From positions 17,382,210-17,446,209 of the forward strand of contig JAMPIT010000884.1 of NCBI GenBank assembly GCA_026261815.1: a stretch of DNA of 64,000 nucleotides, in the 5' to 3' direction. The DNA is from Monarcha castaneiventris obscurior. Lineage: Eukaryota > Chordata > Aves > Passeriformes > Monarchidae. The notes beneath the pieces are model-generated. The model did not search any database and was not told the DNA's origin. It saw only the letters and a program-made list of their open reading frames with translations. A program made the position numbers and the translations under genes. Shown one piece after another: positions 13,436 through 27,821 of the stretch (positions are counted from its first letter, which is position 1; each line of letters starts with the position of its first letter).

Positions 13436-16400
13436 AGTCTGAGACACAGAGAAGTGTCCAACTTACAACATTTACCCCTAAATTTCCTTCATCACTTCTT
13501 TGTTTTTAAGGTCTGCCCCCACAAAATATTTTAGCTGGCCATATCCTTAACCATAACATCTGAATTTAAAAGACTGCGAATACAGTGACATAGCTGTGTT
13601 GTCTGGGTTTTTTTGTTTTGCTTGGGTTTTTTTGTAGTTTTGGTACACAAAGAAAAATATTTACATTCTGGGGCATATAGCAGAAGGAAACCAAGGGAAA
13701 ACTCTTCCCAAAAATGCTACTTTGTTTTGAAAATAAGAAAAAAAGCCTGTTCTGAAAGGTTTTGATTTGGCTTTTAGCTGCTCAAAACTCACTTCACCTT
13801 AGTTAGGATTAGTCCCCAAATGATGGAGAATAATGGCAGTTTTTGGAAAGCTCAATTGCTTAACCTCAAGAAAAAGAACGTAATGATAGGAAGACAAATA
13901 AACAATGAAGGAAAGAGGACCGACCACATCACACAGCCCCATCACCACAACTGAGTGTGTGATTGACAGTCAAAGGAAAGCTCCCAGAGGTTGAACAAAG
14001 TTCTTCATCTTATGCATTCAAGAATTAGGATCAGGGGAATTACACACTGTTGAAGATCTACACGGAATTTAGTAGGACTGGGTTGGCTTTTTTTAAGAAC
14101 TGAAAGTGTTATCTGGGCCTTTTCCTTTGCTTTGTTTGGCTGCATGTAGCAGTTCCAGCTTCTCAACTAGTTTGTCACTGCCCTTCAACATTATAACAAG
14201 GTCAAAAATGGTGCATTAAATTCCTAACTAAAAGAAACAATAATTGCACTATGCTTCACAAACTTGGTTTAATATTACCACGTCTGTTGCACATTGCATG
14301 CAAGCTAAAAGACCAATCACCACACTTAAACTGCTCTTGTTCAACTGCATAGCACTCAACTACCCCTTCTGCCTGTGAATGTCTCCCAAAACCGCTCATC
14401 ATTTTGTTACACTGTTCCTTGCTGTTCTGCACCACTTATATGACAAGGTAAGGAATGCCAATGAAAATATTAACAGATCCTGAAAATTTAACTGGGCTGC
14501 TGCATGTGAGTCAAATCGTCCCATGGTGGCTTTAAGAGATGGGGGGTGGACTTCATTTCCTGAGGCTAGGAAACTTTGATTTCTAAAAACAAAGCGTGTG
14601 TTCAGGTCAGCACTGGAGGAGGCAAAGGATGAAGGCTGTGGGAAACTAGCTTGCCCCAAATTTTAGGAACAGGAGCCCAACAGTGTCTGAATCAAGAGGT
14701 GTTAAAGGCAAGACTTCAAGCAGATCTCTGCTTTACACTGATCACTGTCTTTCTTCAGTGGTAAGAATTATTTTCATGGTATCAATGCACATTTCCTGAT
14801 GCAGTCAGCACACCAGCTAGCTCACCTCTCCCTGTGGCTAAAACAACATGAAGATTTTTTTCCAGAAACAGCCGATGGGAAGATAAGAGATAGGGGAGCA
14901 CACGCCATATGAATCTAGAAACTCAGTGTAATAAAAAAATGGTATCCAAACCCTCCTATAATTTAGAAACTCCTCAGAAAAGAAACCCATCACCTGACTC
15001 ATTAGCAACAGATGAAGTTTACACAAGTTATGCCACACAAGTGGCACAAGTTATTAATGCTATATGGAATGTTTCATGAGGGAATGAAAAAAACCAACAC
15101 CAGTATTAACCAGGGTGCTCTCCAGTCATGAGACAGTAGCCCAGCTACATACAATGGTGAAATCAAATGCTGCTGTCTTCTTCTTACAGAAAAAGTAAAA
15201 AAAGAAAAACTGCCTCAACCAACTGGCTAAAATTGAGGGATTATCAGCAGAGATTAAACAAAGTGTCTTTGTTTTAGTGCAACAAGTCCACAGCAAATTA
15301 AGCAAACTAAAGGTTTGCTTTCAGACAGTGCCAAGTACAGGAAGACACTCTAAACACTTCTGGTAAACATCTATAGCACCCCATGTTTTCATTAATCTCT
15401 TACTACAGTTTTGTAGATAAAATCCTTTGCATCTATTCATCTAGCTAATGTGCAGCTAAATAAAAGACTAATAAAATTAATGTGCAGCTTCCCAACTACT
15501 TAAATTCTCAGCACCTATTTCATAGGAAGCAAGTTCTGTGATGAAAATAATGAATACATTACCATAATTTCATAACTGGTGTAAAATTTTAAATCAGACT
15601 TCAGAGATTAAATAGCAAATTAATTATACGTCAGGTTTGGTAACTATTTTTGAAAGCTGACAGCAACTGAACTAGAAAAGAAACCTTTAACCTTAAAGCC
15701 TTTCAACTTTTAGTTTTATTGTTGCTAGGAACATTAAAAAATACAAACTTCAGGTGAACTCTGAAATAAACCTGTAACATAGTGGTATGGGTGTTCCTTT
15801 GTTAAAAAAAATACTAATACTTTAAGGACCTTAATAAAAGCATTCAGTAGTTCAACAAATAAGTTTGTTCTAATTTTTTTCCTGCTTTTGTTAATTGAGC
15901 AAACAGATGCAAAGCCAAAAATGACATTTATAAAATGGCTGATTAGGCTTTGGTGTGGATTCCTTCCCCCTGCAACATGCTGGGTTAGTTGAATTTGGCC
16001 CTAACAGTGTGGGAAGAAGTCCCCAAGGTGCTGTTCTCTTTAACTCCAGCTCACAAACCAACTGCCCTGTGAACAGATCACACACAGCCAGCCACTCTCT
16101 GCTCAAGAGACCTGCACCATTTGGCTGAAAAAAGTGTTTTCTAAACAGCAATAAAATCTTCCTTATGAATGGCATTTTACTGCCGTTTCAGAGGGTATTT
16201 TTGTGATACAAGATAACATGTCTTTTTTAACTGCAGTCCCACTAACCAGAAGAGAAAACAATCGCAATAGAGCAGTTGTTTTCTTTCAGACGGGCAAGCG
16301 ATCTTCTAATTCCTTCTAGAACAATACGTGATACAAACAGTAATTAAAAGAAAAATCAAATGTAAAAATTAGCCACTGAAACCAAACAAAAAATTAAATA

Positions 16401-17109
16401 TAACGTAAGGAGAAGAAAATTTTAAAAGCAAAGCATTTAAGAGCCATGCTAGAGTAGCTTAAAACATCTATCCGTATGTAAACAAGCTATGAAGAGAGAA
16501 AGTCCTTTCCAAAAATTTGAAGGAATTTGGGATAACAGTTGAACATTATTATTCTGTCATCTCAATAACCGTATGTTAAAGAATCAAGATATGTCTCACA
16601 CATTTAAGCTGACAATTACTGAAAACCCAGTCTTCAGCAAAAAGTATTACACCAAGCAAAACCTTTGCCAATGACAAAGACAAAAGCACAATGGATGTAG
16701 TAACTCAGTGGAAGAGGATTTCTGATGAAAAGATATACATGCACAAGAACATTCAGAGTCTTGCTCTTCGGGAGAGATGTAAGGAAGTGATGCTATCAGG
16801 ACCATTCTGAAATAATGTAAACCTGTCCATTTCAGGCCTAAAAGCCTGATGATTTTACATCACTGAGATGCCCAAATAAAAATCTGATATAATTTATCTT
16901 ACCTACTTAAACCAAAATTGTTTTCAAGAAAAATCTTTCTAAAAGATTCTCTACACAGATGTGAACTGAAAAGTGTTCACTCTGTTAGCTACAAAGCAGT
17001 TGCACGAAATCTGATCCAAAGCTGGCCATTCCCAGAGACTATATTGGGAAAAGTATCCAAAAGGATGGGGTTGATTGAAAAGCTCTGTTATTACACTCAT
17101 CAAACTGTA

Positions 17110-17600
17110 CCTTGCTACAGCACCTCCATTACCATGAGAATGTGAGATGGGAGGGACACAGCTCTAGTTTGGAATCCCCTGGTGAGACCAATTTCTGCTG
17201 GCGAATGCAGACCCCAGTGACTCTCAGAACAGCACGTCTGGCAGATTTCTTTCGGGTGCTTAGCAAACATTTATTAAGAGGCATCTCCTCTTCTGAAACA
17301 CATTCTGAATCACTGGCTTGGCAGCCCACATGAGGTTGGTATGGAGAGTGCCTCCTGACGCGATTTGTTACAGACTTTTGAGTGCCTGGCAAACGGGGGA
17401 CAGCAGCATTATTTGTAATAAATGTCCCACACACAGGCTGCACTGCCTGTCTGAACAGCGCAGATGGTTCAGTCCCTCCTCCTCTCATACAGCTGAACAC
17501 TGCATTTTCAGTCTGGCACACAGGAGAACACAGCCAGGAATATTCTGCAAGTTAACTGAACACCACTGGGGTTCTGGAGATCTCAGTGGGTGCTGAAAAG
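17110..17600. other. Unassigned complex patch inside the 19.8-kb intron
   Basis: About 490 bp that is less AT-rich than its surroundings and open in overlapping frames on both strands (130 codons on minus from 17521; 92 and 73 codons on plus). The translations resemble no family I know and have no domain, signal peptide or repeat. It may be a conserved non-coding element or chance. Confidence 0.3.
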
Positions 17601-20600
17601 CAGCATTTATGAGTCTCTCTTCTTTGAAGGTTTAACAGCCCTGGTAAGCCATGGACAAGGTTACTGCCTTATGCATTTGAGGAGGGATTTCTACCATTCC
17701 ACAGCACATGGATCTGTTACAGGACAAGTATGTCCATGAATATTATAAATACATACTTTAATTTTTAACATATTATGAAGGAGCACATTAAAAAAAAAAA
17801 CCTCCAGCGACAAGATGCCCCATGTGTCAGATATCTGAAATATACTCTCACTGATAGCCTCAGAGATCATAAGGTTGGCTAATTAAATTAGCTCTAGTTT
17901 GGAATTTGTACTCAAAGATAAATTCTTTATCTAGGCAATTACGCTACTCCATTGAACTACTTTTTATTTGGTGACCTTGAGACAAACGAGGCAAAATTAA
18001 GATTTTAAGTGAGCTGATCTCCCTATCAGGGCCACTGCCTTGATGCAGGATGTCACTGAGACATTTTCTGCCTCCCTTCAGAGAACTGATTTTCCAAATA
18101 ACTGAGGAACACTCCTAATCATTAGTAAATATCAGCAAACAACAGCCTTTGCTGTCAAGGAGAATATTACTAACACAAATACAATATATTTTCTATAAAT
18201 CATATACCTTTTTATATGAAGGCATACACTGGAGGTTGAGAGACAAACAGTGTTGGAAACCAAAGTCATATTAAAGAGGCTATGGTCAAAACAGGATACA
18301 GAAAGACAAGAGGAGCTTTCCAGTCCCTCTCTACTTAGAAATAAAATTTCTCTACCTCTAATTCAAGAAACAACTATTCCAAGATGCAGAAGAAAACACA
18401 TAAAATACTCCTTCCTCTCTGCAATTTTCAAGAAATCAAATGAAATACCTGTGTAGGTGGTGTTGGGTTTCTTCTTATTGATTGCTTTCTGCTTGTGCAG
18501 ACTGGTGTAAGGAAGAAATTAACAGTGTACAGACCCTTTAAACTAATAAAAAAATCTAAAAGCCATGCAGCTTTAAATCAAACTCACAATGGTTAAAAAT
18601 TAGAATTTCCTCGCAGATATTGGCTAATTAGTAAGAGGTATTTATATCTATTAGAAAAAATGATAAAGAGATAAAAATGGACACGGGGAAGATTACACCC
18701 ATCACGAAAAAGAACTAGGAATTCATACCTGCTCCCGAAACTGGGAATAGCATGTGTTTACTCCTTCTATTTAACTTTAGAATGATCTTCCAAATGTTTG
18801 GCTTTTGCTCACAGTTTTTTCCCATTTTACAATAATGTCTGAAGTTAAAAACAGAAGGCAGACTCCTTCAGCTGTATTTCAGCTGTCATTTGTTCACATG
18901 ACCCAAGCATACTAAGAAAGAACACGGAAATAAGCAGTCAAAGGAAACAAATTGTCAGAAATCATGCGCCATGCCCCCACTCTGAGCACATATCTGCATA
19001 TTCCATAATAAAATGGGAAATCTGTGCTGAAAGCAGGAGATACAAGAAAGGGAAGGAGGCATGTCATGAACTAAAGAGAGAAAACCCATGGCTATTTACA
19101 TTTCTCTAGTAACCTTTGTATAATGCCACTGCATGCTGCCTACAGAAGCTCTCCCTATTGCTTATGCTGTGGGGAGCAGTTCCTTTGATTAGGACATATG
19201 ATCATGAAATATTTCCTTTAAGAAGAAATGACATTAAATGTTGCAGTTCTATATCATTTGCAGTTCTACTCCAAATACAACAGGAAAATCCATTATTTTC
19301 ACATTCCAAGTCAGTGGCCGCTTTTACAGTGTAAATTGTCATTTTGCAGTATCCTAATGAAGTTTTTACTGTCAACTTCATTTAATGCTTTCTCCCACTT
19401 TTCTTCCATACAGGATGGCTTTAAAGTAAATGATAAAAAGAAAAAAATGAGCAGGAGGAGCAAGTGCTAAAAGAAAAGACAATTTACACTGATTTGAGGT
19501 ATCAATCCTTTGAAATACGCTGACATCCTAAATACAGAAGATGTGTTCGCTCTTATGTATTTTACATATATTGCTAGGAGTTAGTAATTAAAAAACCTAT
19601 TTCTAAGCTGTTTATTACTAAGTGAAAAATTACACACTGAAAAGTGAATGTTTATATCAATCTAGTAGTTGGCTTTAAGTTAAGAACATTAATAAATTGG
19701 TACAGTTACCTGAGAATTCAGGGACATCCTGCAAAACCAAGAATCCTACCATCAGGAAACTCAGAATACACTTGTTTTAAAACACTGCAGATTAAAGGAA
19801 CTAAAGTGAAAATACAGTGCAGACTATTACAGAGTAGGGCAAGCTTAGGGAAAGATCCAAGGATGAACACAATATTAGTGCTCCCAAAAGAATGCATGTT
19901 CAAAAGTACAGCATACCACTGAAGTAAGGTAAGAGTCGTTATCCTTACAGATATTGGTAGGGTAAAGTTGCATTAGGTCACCTCTCTTTTAGTTCCAAGC
20001 GTGTGGGACTTCTTTAAACATGGCAGGAACCACTCAGGACACTAAAAAACCTAGGGCTGAGCAATACAGGAGAGGAGGAACTAGCAGGAAAGGAGCCTCA
20101 CTTTTCTGTTGGGTTGGCACCTTTTGCTTTCGTTGTCAAGGCTGGCCCTGAGCAGCCCAGCTTGGCAACTGCCACTTGCTGGCAGCTGTAATTTCTAGGA
20201 TGAAACTAAGCCCTTGTGCATTTACAGGGAGCATTTTGCAATTCAAGTTTGTAATTCTTGCTCACTTTTGGTTTTGTATAAAAAGAATTAAGTTACTTGT
20301 AATGGTAAAGTTCATTCCAAAATGCTTGAAGGAAGGATGCTGGAACTGAGTAATTCCAACCCCACTGCCACCCCAAAACTACCAACCTGCTTGATTCCAA
20401 TTTCCATCAAATCTGTTCAGTATTGTAAATAGATACATAGGAATGTTCCCTGTAAAAGCACTTCACATTGAACAGAGTGTGCTGGTCACTGAAGGGATAG
20501 GAGGCACTTTACCCCATGGAGATGGGAGTTAATTACTCAGCCATGAACAGAAAGTGACAACTGGAAACATTTTGTTCTCTAAGGAAGTGAGAATACCCCA

Positions 20601-22139
20601 TTTCTTTTAATTAAGAAGAACAGCCTATCTGCTGGATAAGCAGGAAATTAAGTAAGTTACTGAGAGCTTGATTAAATCTGTCTGAATTGCCTGGGGTACA
20701 TCAAGAAGACTACAGAAAAGCTGACATATTCCAGTATGAAAGGGCCCTCTATTGTTTGCAGATGAAGAACAAGTTATGCAGAAGAAGGGAATACTTGAAA
20801 ACACCACCCTGCAAGAACAATGAAATGGAAGAGAGCCATAGAAGAGAAAGGGAAAGGGGGGAAAAAGAGCTTTCTAAATTTAATTTTAGCCTAAGAATGT
20901 TAAGCATGTTTTTTATCTTGCAATATCTCTAATAGCCTACTTGGGAATTCATGGATAAGAAATTTTGTTTTCATTTTACAGTAAAGTGATTAAGAATGAT
21001 TTCAAATTAATCGACTGATAGCAATAGAACTGTTCACTGAATCTATAAACTGTATGGCTGCAATAAATATCTATGCTTATCTAACATATTTTTCATCCAA
21101 AAGATGAGGAATTATTTGCAGAGATGATGCACAGGCCTGTTAGGGAAGCTGGTTTCACAGGAATGAGGATGAAAAATACTCACTAAGTGGCCAGTGAAGT
21201 AATGCTCTCAATTGATCAGTTAAGTAGTGAAGGGCACACCTGAATCTCGATCGAATGCCCTCCTCTGAGGCACACCTTGTGTGCAGGTCAGAAATGGAAC
21301 CTGAACTTCACAAGTAACACAAGAACAAAAGGTTCCAGTTCAGGCACTGGCACAGACTCAACACACAACGAGTAACTTCCTGGCCAGCTGAAAATCTCAC
21401 AGCAGAAAAATGCTGCCTCAACAAGTGAGCTGAGAAGAAACTGCAGGGTCAACTATGCTCTATTTTATTTGCCCAGAGCCTGAGCAAGATAAAGGACGTG
21501 ACAAAAAGGGATGTGAGAACTGCAAATGGAAAATGGTTCTTTCAGCCCCAATGATGAGACATAAGAGCAAACCCGGTTACTACAGAGGTGAAACAGTGAA
21601 TCCCCTCCCTGTCAGATTAAAGGTCACTGTCCCAGTCTAAACTCTCACCAGCAAGAAAAGCTTACAGAGAACAGACAAAAAATTTGTGAAACAGAATTTC
21701 CAATTTTATCTTCTCTGATTCTATTAAAAGCAATAAAGTATGAGAGAATCTGTGTTTAGGGATGGGGAAGAAGGGGAGAGCAGTATTAGAAATCAAGAAA
21801 GAAAAATGTCTGAGTAAACTACTAGACAAACCTACAAATACCACTCTGACCTATATCACAGCAATACTGTATTCCAGAAAGCAGAAATTCTTTTCAAAAT
21901 TGTTTAAAAACTGAGAACACATATAGAAATTTGCAAGAAATAGAAGTGCAATGGACCCTGCTTCCCCCGCCCAATTCTTCTTTCTTTTTTTACAGCTGTA
22001 CAGTACTATGAAATAACAAGACCATTTTTGTTTACCCTGTTTTATCAGGTCATTATTACGTAGAAATTCTTACCAAAACCACATAAAAATTGTAGCTCTT
22101 GTCCAAGAATACATACTAACTTACCATAGAAAATCAGAA

Positions 22140-23080
22140 TAATGGAGTAATTCTGTTTGGAGGGATGTCTGAGGATCACCCGGTTCAATACCTCGCTCAA
22201 AACAAGGCCAAGTTAGAGCAGGCTGCTCCTAGCTTTGTTCAGATGAGTTTTGATTATCTCCAGTGTTGAGGGCTCCTCAGCCTCCCTGGGCAATGTATCA
22301 GTACCCAACTGATCACTGGTTGTCTGTCAATTATCTCAATGGGACTTATATTGGAACAAGCCACAGTTTGTGTCTGTTGCCTCTCAACCTTTTACTGAAC
22401 ATGTGTGAGAAAAGTCTGACTCTGTCTTCTCTAGAAATCTTGGAGGTGTATTTTGTGTCATCATCCACACTAAAAAGACATTGAACACTGCTGATTTTGC
22501 TCTGAGCCAGTCATCTCATCACTGAAAGCAATCAGGTTGGTCAGGCATGATTTGTCCTTGTAAACCCCATACTGGCTGTTCCCTATCACCTTCTTTTCCT
22601 TCAGGTTCTTGGAGGTGACTTTGAGGAGGATCTGCTCCAAAATCTTCCCAGCACATGAAGTTACACTGACTGGCATGCAAGTCCCCAGATGCTCCTTCTC
22701 ATCCCACCTGAAGATGGGCATGATGTTTGCCAGTCAAAGGGAACCTTCCCTGACAGGCAAAGCTTTATAAGATGAGAGAAAGAATCCTTGCTATGACATC
22801 AGCTGGCTCCCTCAGCAACCTTGTGTTTATCTGATCCGATTCCGTCAACCTGCATATTCCTAATTTGTTTAAATGGCCTGCAACTTGGTCTAACAATCCT
22901 GTGGGTAATGCATCGCTCCTGCACACTTCACCATTATGTTCAGGGGTCTGAAAGGAGTCCTTGAGAGTAAAAAAGCAGGAAAAGCAGCAACTGAGCTGAT
23001 CCTTTTTAGCAACTTTTTAAAAAGTCCTGCCCAACTGCATTCTCTGTAACTACTGTACCATTGCTGAGTCCAGGCCTGTT
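22140..23080 (-). mobile_element. CR1 LINE, longer diverged copy or two adjacent pieces
   Basis: The left part has the inverted CR1 tail (ggatcacccggttcaatacc, gcaggctgctcctagctttg, gttttgattatctccagtgt, then the 'tgtgtctgttgcctctcaac' region). The right part, from about 22480, matches a more internal CR1 segment (ggttggtcaggcatgatttg, then ccatactggctgttccctat). The junction at 22460-22490 suggests an internal deletion or two insertions side by side. The 83-codon minus frame at 22470-22721 is part of this. The right boundary is uncertain. Confidence 0.72.
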
Positions 23081-26000
23081 AAAGCTTGTGGTACTGTCAC
23101 TTATGGAACCGTTTGCACCACTACTATTTTACATTCACTGCCTGGCTTTTAGAATATTAACAGAAAAAAATATCTAGCCACTCGGGGGGATAAAATTTTG
23201 CACAGAAGCTAGCCATTAATGAGGAAGAATCATCTTCAGATTTTATTCCTTTGACTAAATGCGATGTGACACATATAGGTTAGTCAAAATGTTTAATGTT
23301 GCATGAAGTTGGAGTGATCATTCCATTTAATCTTCTGATGATGACATGCTATGTAATTTGTTACCTTTGGGATATAGGAAGATAGAGACACATCTTAAAA
23401 TGTCTTCTAAAAATAACACTGTCTTTCGATGTTTCAAATAATATGGTAAAAACCCCACCTTTTTGTTATGTCTGAAAAAATTGTGAAGGATTTCTCTCTC
23501 AGAGCATTTCACTCAAACCTCTTCAAAATTCACAGCATAGTGTGACACGAAAATCCTCTCTAGTGCCTCTTGTCTTTCTAATGCTACCTCAGTTCAAAAT
23601 CCCACTGGAAACCTGCACACTTTGTGAATATATGTGCTGTAAACAAAGTAATAACACAAAAACGACTCGTTGTTTCACATAATTAAATTAATTTCAGCAG
23701 GTAGCAGGAAATTAATCAGACCATGTGAGACTGCAGGAAAGTGAGAATTCTGAGATTATGTACAGCTGTGAATAATTTTTCTTAATTAAGATGCAGTCAA
23801 ATGAGGCAAGAAAAGAGGACTTTTGACAGAAAAGGTACAGATTCCACTTTGAACAGAGGAAAGCTCTGACAATCACTATACCTAAAGCAAATTAGAAAGG
23901 CTATGCCAGTGACTTGTTTTAAGGAAAACCACAGTTCTATTTTGTGACTTCATCACCACCCAACCCTCATAACCAGGCCTGATGCCTTCATTTCTTCCTT
24001 TTCCCACTATCATCTCTGAGACGCCTTAATTCTCCTCACTCGCAAGGATCAGACAACTCTTAAGAGTACTTTTTACTGTAAATAATTCCCCAAAGCCATT
24101 TTTGCTCTAAGTAGAATTACAGGAAACATATATTGAATAGAAAACAACTACTACAGATTGCTACTTTTTGGAGACAGCCAAGGAAATTTAAAAGGAAACT
24201 TCTTTGAAGACAATGTTTCTGTCTCTGCTGAGCTAAAACCACTGCTGACTCAACACACTTGAAATTTTTATCACCTCCTGACATGGTTAATGACCAACAT
24301 TGTGGCAGAGTGAAGACCTGGAGTGCTCTGAAGGTATGAAACTAAAGAAGCAGCCACATTTCCAGTGAGATTTCTCCTCACCACGCTGGCCCTTTGTCAG
24401 TCCTCAGAGCCACGGCTTCCTGGAGGTGCAGCACGTGAGTCAGTGTGCAAAGGTATTCCCAGCACAGTGAAAAGCCCACAGGCACCACAGACTACATGTC
24501 TGTCCCTTAAGTACTCTGCTGTTCTGTTCTGGGTTTTTTAAAAGAATTGTTGAATAGCACTCTGAGTTTCCTGTACTTGCTGAACTTTTTAAGCAATATT
24601 ATCTGCTATTGTATTACAGAAGGATGACATTTTAAACATTTCTTCGGTGGTTAGACATGTTCTGTTTAATATACATTTAGGACTCTGGAAAAAGGACTGA
24701 AATAATCCCCTCAGATTTAGTATTTTGTTTTTACTTTGATTTTATAAGGCTACACTTGAGTTGCTACACTGACATTTAATTTTACATGGACACTCTCAGC
24801 AGACTTTTATCTGGATTCATGCCACCAGCCTGCACTCATCTAATCACCAAGCCACTCTGCTTGTGGAAATAAGGTTTACAGTATTTCATTATTACTTCCT
24901 AGAGCATCAAATTTTCTTTGGTATAGCAAAAATTCCAGAAAACTTTCTTTAAAGAACTGGATTACTTGCTCTAAAGTATGACAGACAGCACAATTAATCA
25001 TGTGATCTAAACTAACAGAAAATCTGACAGTATAAAGCAGAACACTGGAAGACAAGCCTCCTGTGGGATAGCTCCTGTCCAGTTAAGCTGCTTGTGACCT
25101 AGTTTGAGGCTGGAAATCTGACTTTTGCTTTATCAATATAGCTCGGTCTTCCCTTGAAAACACGCAGCTGCTCACTAGAGCACCTGATGTCAATCTTTTT
25201 ATCTTTATCTATCCCAACTTTTGTGACACATACTCGGAAGAACAGCTTAGAAGAACTGGAGCATATGATTTTGCAGTATTTTTTCTAGTTTTTTTTTTCA
25301 CTGCTGCAGGTAATGACATCAGTATAGTGTTATTTGGCTTGTTACTCTTGAACTCAGCCAGCATTGGGGAGCTCTTTATGTGAAGCTGTCATCAGCAGAG
25401 ATGCTAAGCAAAAAAACTTCTTATGGAAAACTGCTTTAATCCCCATGCTTTCCAAGACAATTTTATTTACTATGAATCAGCATGACATCCACTCTAGATC
25501 CTTAAGACTGCTGAGCAGGAAGTACATGTCACAACATCAACAGTGATGTGGATTACACGGTTCTGTTCTGATTCACGGAGTTTGTCAACAGGAGAGAGAC
25601 GATGAAAGCTTAATGGACACATCAGAGAATTCAGAGGTATTGCACTGATTACTGTAAGCAAAGCTGCTCTTGATGAGAACAGAAATAATTCAGAGTATTT
25701 CTTCCTGTTAGAAGACAGACATACCTAATACATTTTTTACATATTCAGTTCTTTTCCAGGAGACACATTTGCTTTGGTGTCTGAAAAAACTGCTTTACAA
25801 CATCCAGAGAAAAATAAAGTTATGCCTCCCATAGTAGCTTCCAAGGTAGAATGTAACTTCACAGAACAGCTATTTCTTCATATGTTGCAGTCAATGGCAA
25901 TTAGGCAAACTCTGAAATGCTTAGGAAAGAAACTAGTGTACTTCAATCACTGTAATTTTCCTGTATGCCCTGAGGAGAATCTTTTTATTTTGTTTCTAGC

Positions 26001-26129
26001 CAGCAGAGATTTTGTAGTTCCAAGAGCAGTCATTTCACCTATTTCCTTACACTCTTGATTTATTTTAACAAATAAGTGAAAACCTCAGCAACGAACCATA
26101 ATAATTTTAAAAATGGAAAAAAAGTAATT

Positions 26130-26143
26130 AAAAAAAAAAAAAA
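26130..26143. repeat. Poly-A tract (14 nt)
   Basis: Fourteen consecutive adenines on the plus strand. No retroposed sequence was recognised beside it. Confidence 0.9.
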
Positions 26144-27821
26144 TCAATAAACTGACCGAGAAACTCTTGGTCATCTTGAATCACGGCCATATCTTCTCTA
26201 GCCAAATTTTAAAATATGCTCTAAATGTGAGAGATAAAAGTTATGGTTACATTGCTTGTGAATAGAGAAATCACAGGTCTTAGAAAGATCACAACCAAAC
26301 AGCATCCTAAAATTGTTTCCCCTCTTATTAATTCCAGCATAGGCACAGGTATTGATAAAACCCTACAGCCATATGGATCAAAGCTGAAACAGCTTTGAGA
26401 TGTTATGGATTCCATAACATCTAGGACTTTATCAGCCAAAGCACACCAAGTTCCACTCATGGTGGTAACAGGCAAATACAGACTGCCCCACAGAGTCCTG
26501 CTCGTGCAGCAAAAGACAATGTGGTTATTTCAGAGGAGAATGCTCACAGGGCAGAAAAAGCTTCCTGGCAGTTGTGTTTTTTGGGACCTGAAGGGGGTCA
26601 TTCAAGGCCAGACCTCCTCTCCCCAGTAATTACAAGTATGCCATTATGACACACTGAATACAGAAGGTATTGATGGATGACAACAACATGATTAACTTCC
26701 AATCTTTTTCCAGTTTGTGGGAGGAAGAAAAACACGCACCCAGGGCCACAAGTGCAATGCCTGTGCCAAACCAAGGTCACGATGCTGACACAATTTAAAG
26801 GCATCAGCAGCATCACAGCACTGGGGGATTCCAGTCACCACCACATTTTTCAGTGCTAATCATGAACAGCAAAGTTGGATGTTGGTCGATACTCAGAATT
26901 TTAGTCATTAAGTAGTGGCTTTCTGGGCAAAGACTGCCTGAAACAATTATGATCATTCCTTCTCCAGGAGTCACAGATGCTTTCTACCAAACAGACTTTA
27001 TCAGCAAAGACTGAAATCCAGCACAGTTTCAGAGCTTTCAAAGGCAAATGAGAGTCATTTGATAATGTACTCTTACTTGTATTATTTAGGCCATAGATGT
27101 TTGCTCTGAGCTACCCTACTGAAATCCCAAAATCTATGGTTAGCAACTGCTTTTAAAATATGAAAACAGAAAAATGAGCCATGGCTGAAAGACTCAAAAC
27201 ATATTGTCTCTTGGTAGGCTTTCTTCAGTGGTTTATCACTTTGTGTTTTCAACAAATTCATCCTCCTTCTAATTCACTTATCTTTAACCCTCAGTCCTCG
27301 GTTCTTTCTGACAGCACAGCACATTCAAACTGCACCAAAAGTAGTTCTGCAACATCCCTGTAATGTTTCAGGCACAGATGCAATGATAAAGATCCAGCAG
27401 TTAAAGTTTGTATGGCTAGTATTTCAAAGGAACTACTTTTGCACTCCACAGCATGTGTGTATGTATTAGGGAACATGGCTAATGGCCAATCTCTTCTCTT
27501 CTTAAAGTAACAGATAAAACCAGTAATATTTAAACTGTCTTGCTTCAGCTTCCTGTTCCTGTAGTTTTCTCCCTTTAAAAACTTCATTGGTTAGTCTTTC
27601 CCTTTCTTCCCAGTGCACAGCAGCATTGATTTACAATGGTTTGATATAAATTCTTTCCTTCTAAACATACACCCTATTCAACCCATCCTCCTACACAGAT
27701 GTAACCAAATCTCTGATCTTTTATTTTGCAATCATGTAATTTGATGTGCAATCTTGTGTAAGATCTCAATTTTAGCTGAATAGACAGTTTTATAAACACC
27801 CTTTTAAAAGTGAATACTGAC

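Larger units (their letters stand above)
8003..27821 (-). other. ERC1 intron between exon 7867-8002 and the microexon
   Basis: This is 19.8 kb of AT-rich intron. It holds (CA)8 at 8302-8317, CR1 pieces near 10.0, 13.1-13.4 and 22.1-23.1 kb, and a poly-A run at 26130-26143. An unassigned, less AT-rich patch at 17110-17600 is open in several frames. No further exon or RNA gene could be recognised. Confidence 0.8.

Noticed and set aside
13066..13437. Short frames at 13066-13338 (minus) and 13204-13437 (plus)
   Set aside because: Both lie within a CR1 3' end.
17129..17521. 130-codon minus-strand frame as a gene
   Set aside because: No recognisable domain and competing frames on the other strand; kept only as an unexplained patch.
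22470..22721. 83-codon minus frame as a reverse-transcriptase gene
   Set aside because: It is a short, decayed fragment of CR1-derived sequence with no intact catalytic motif visible.
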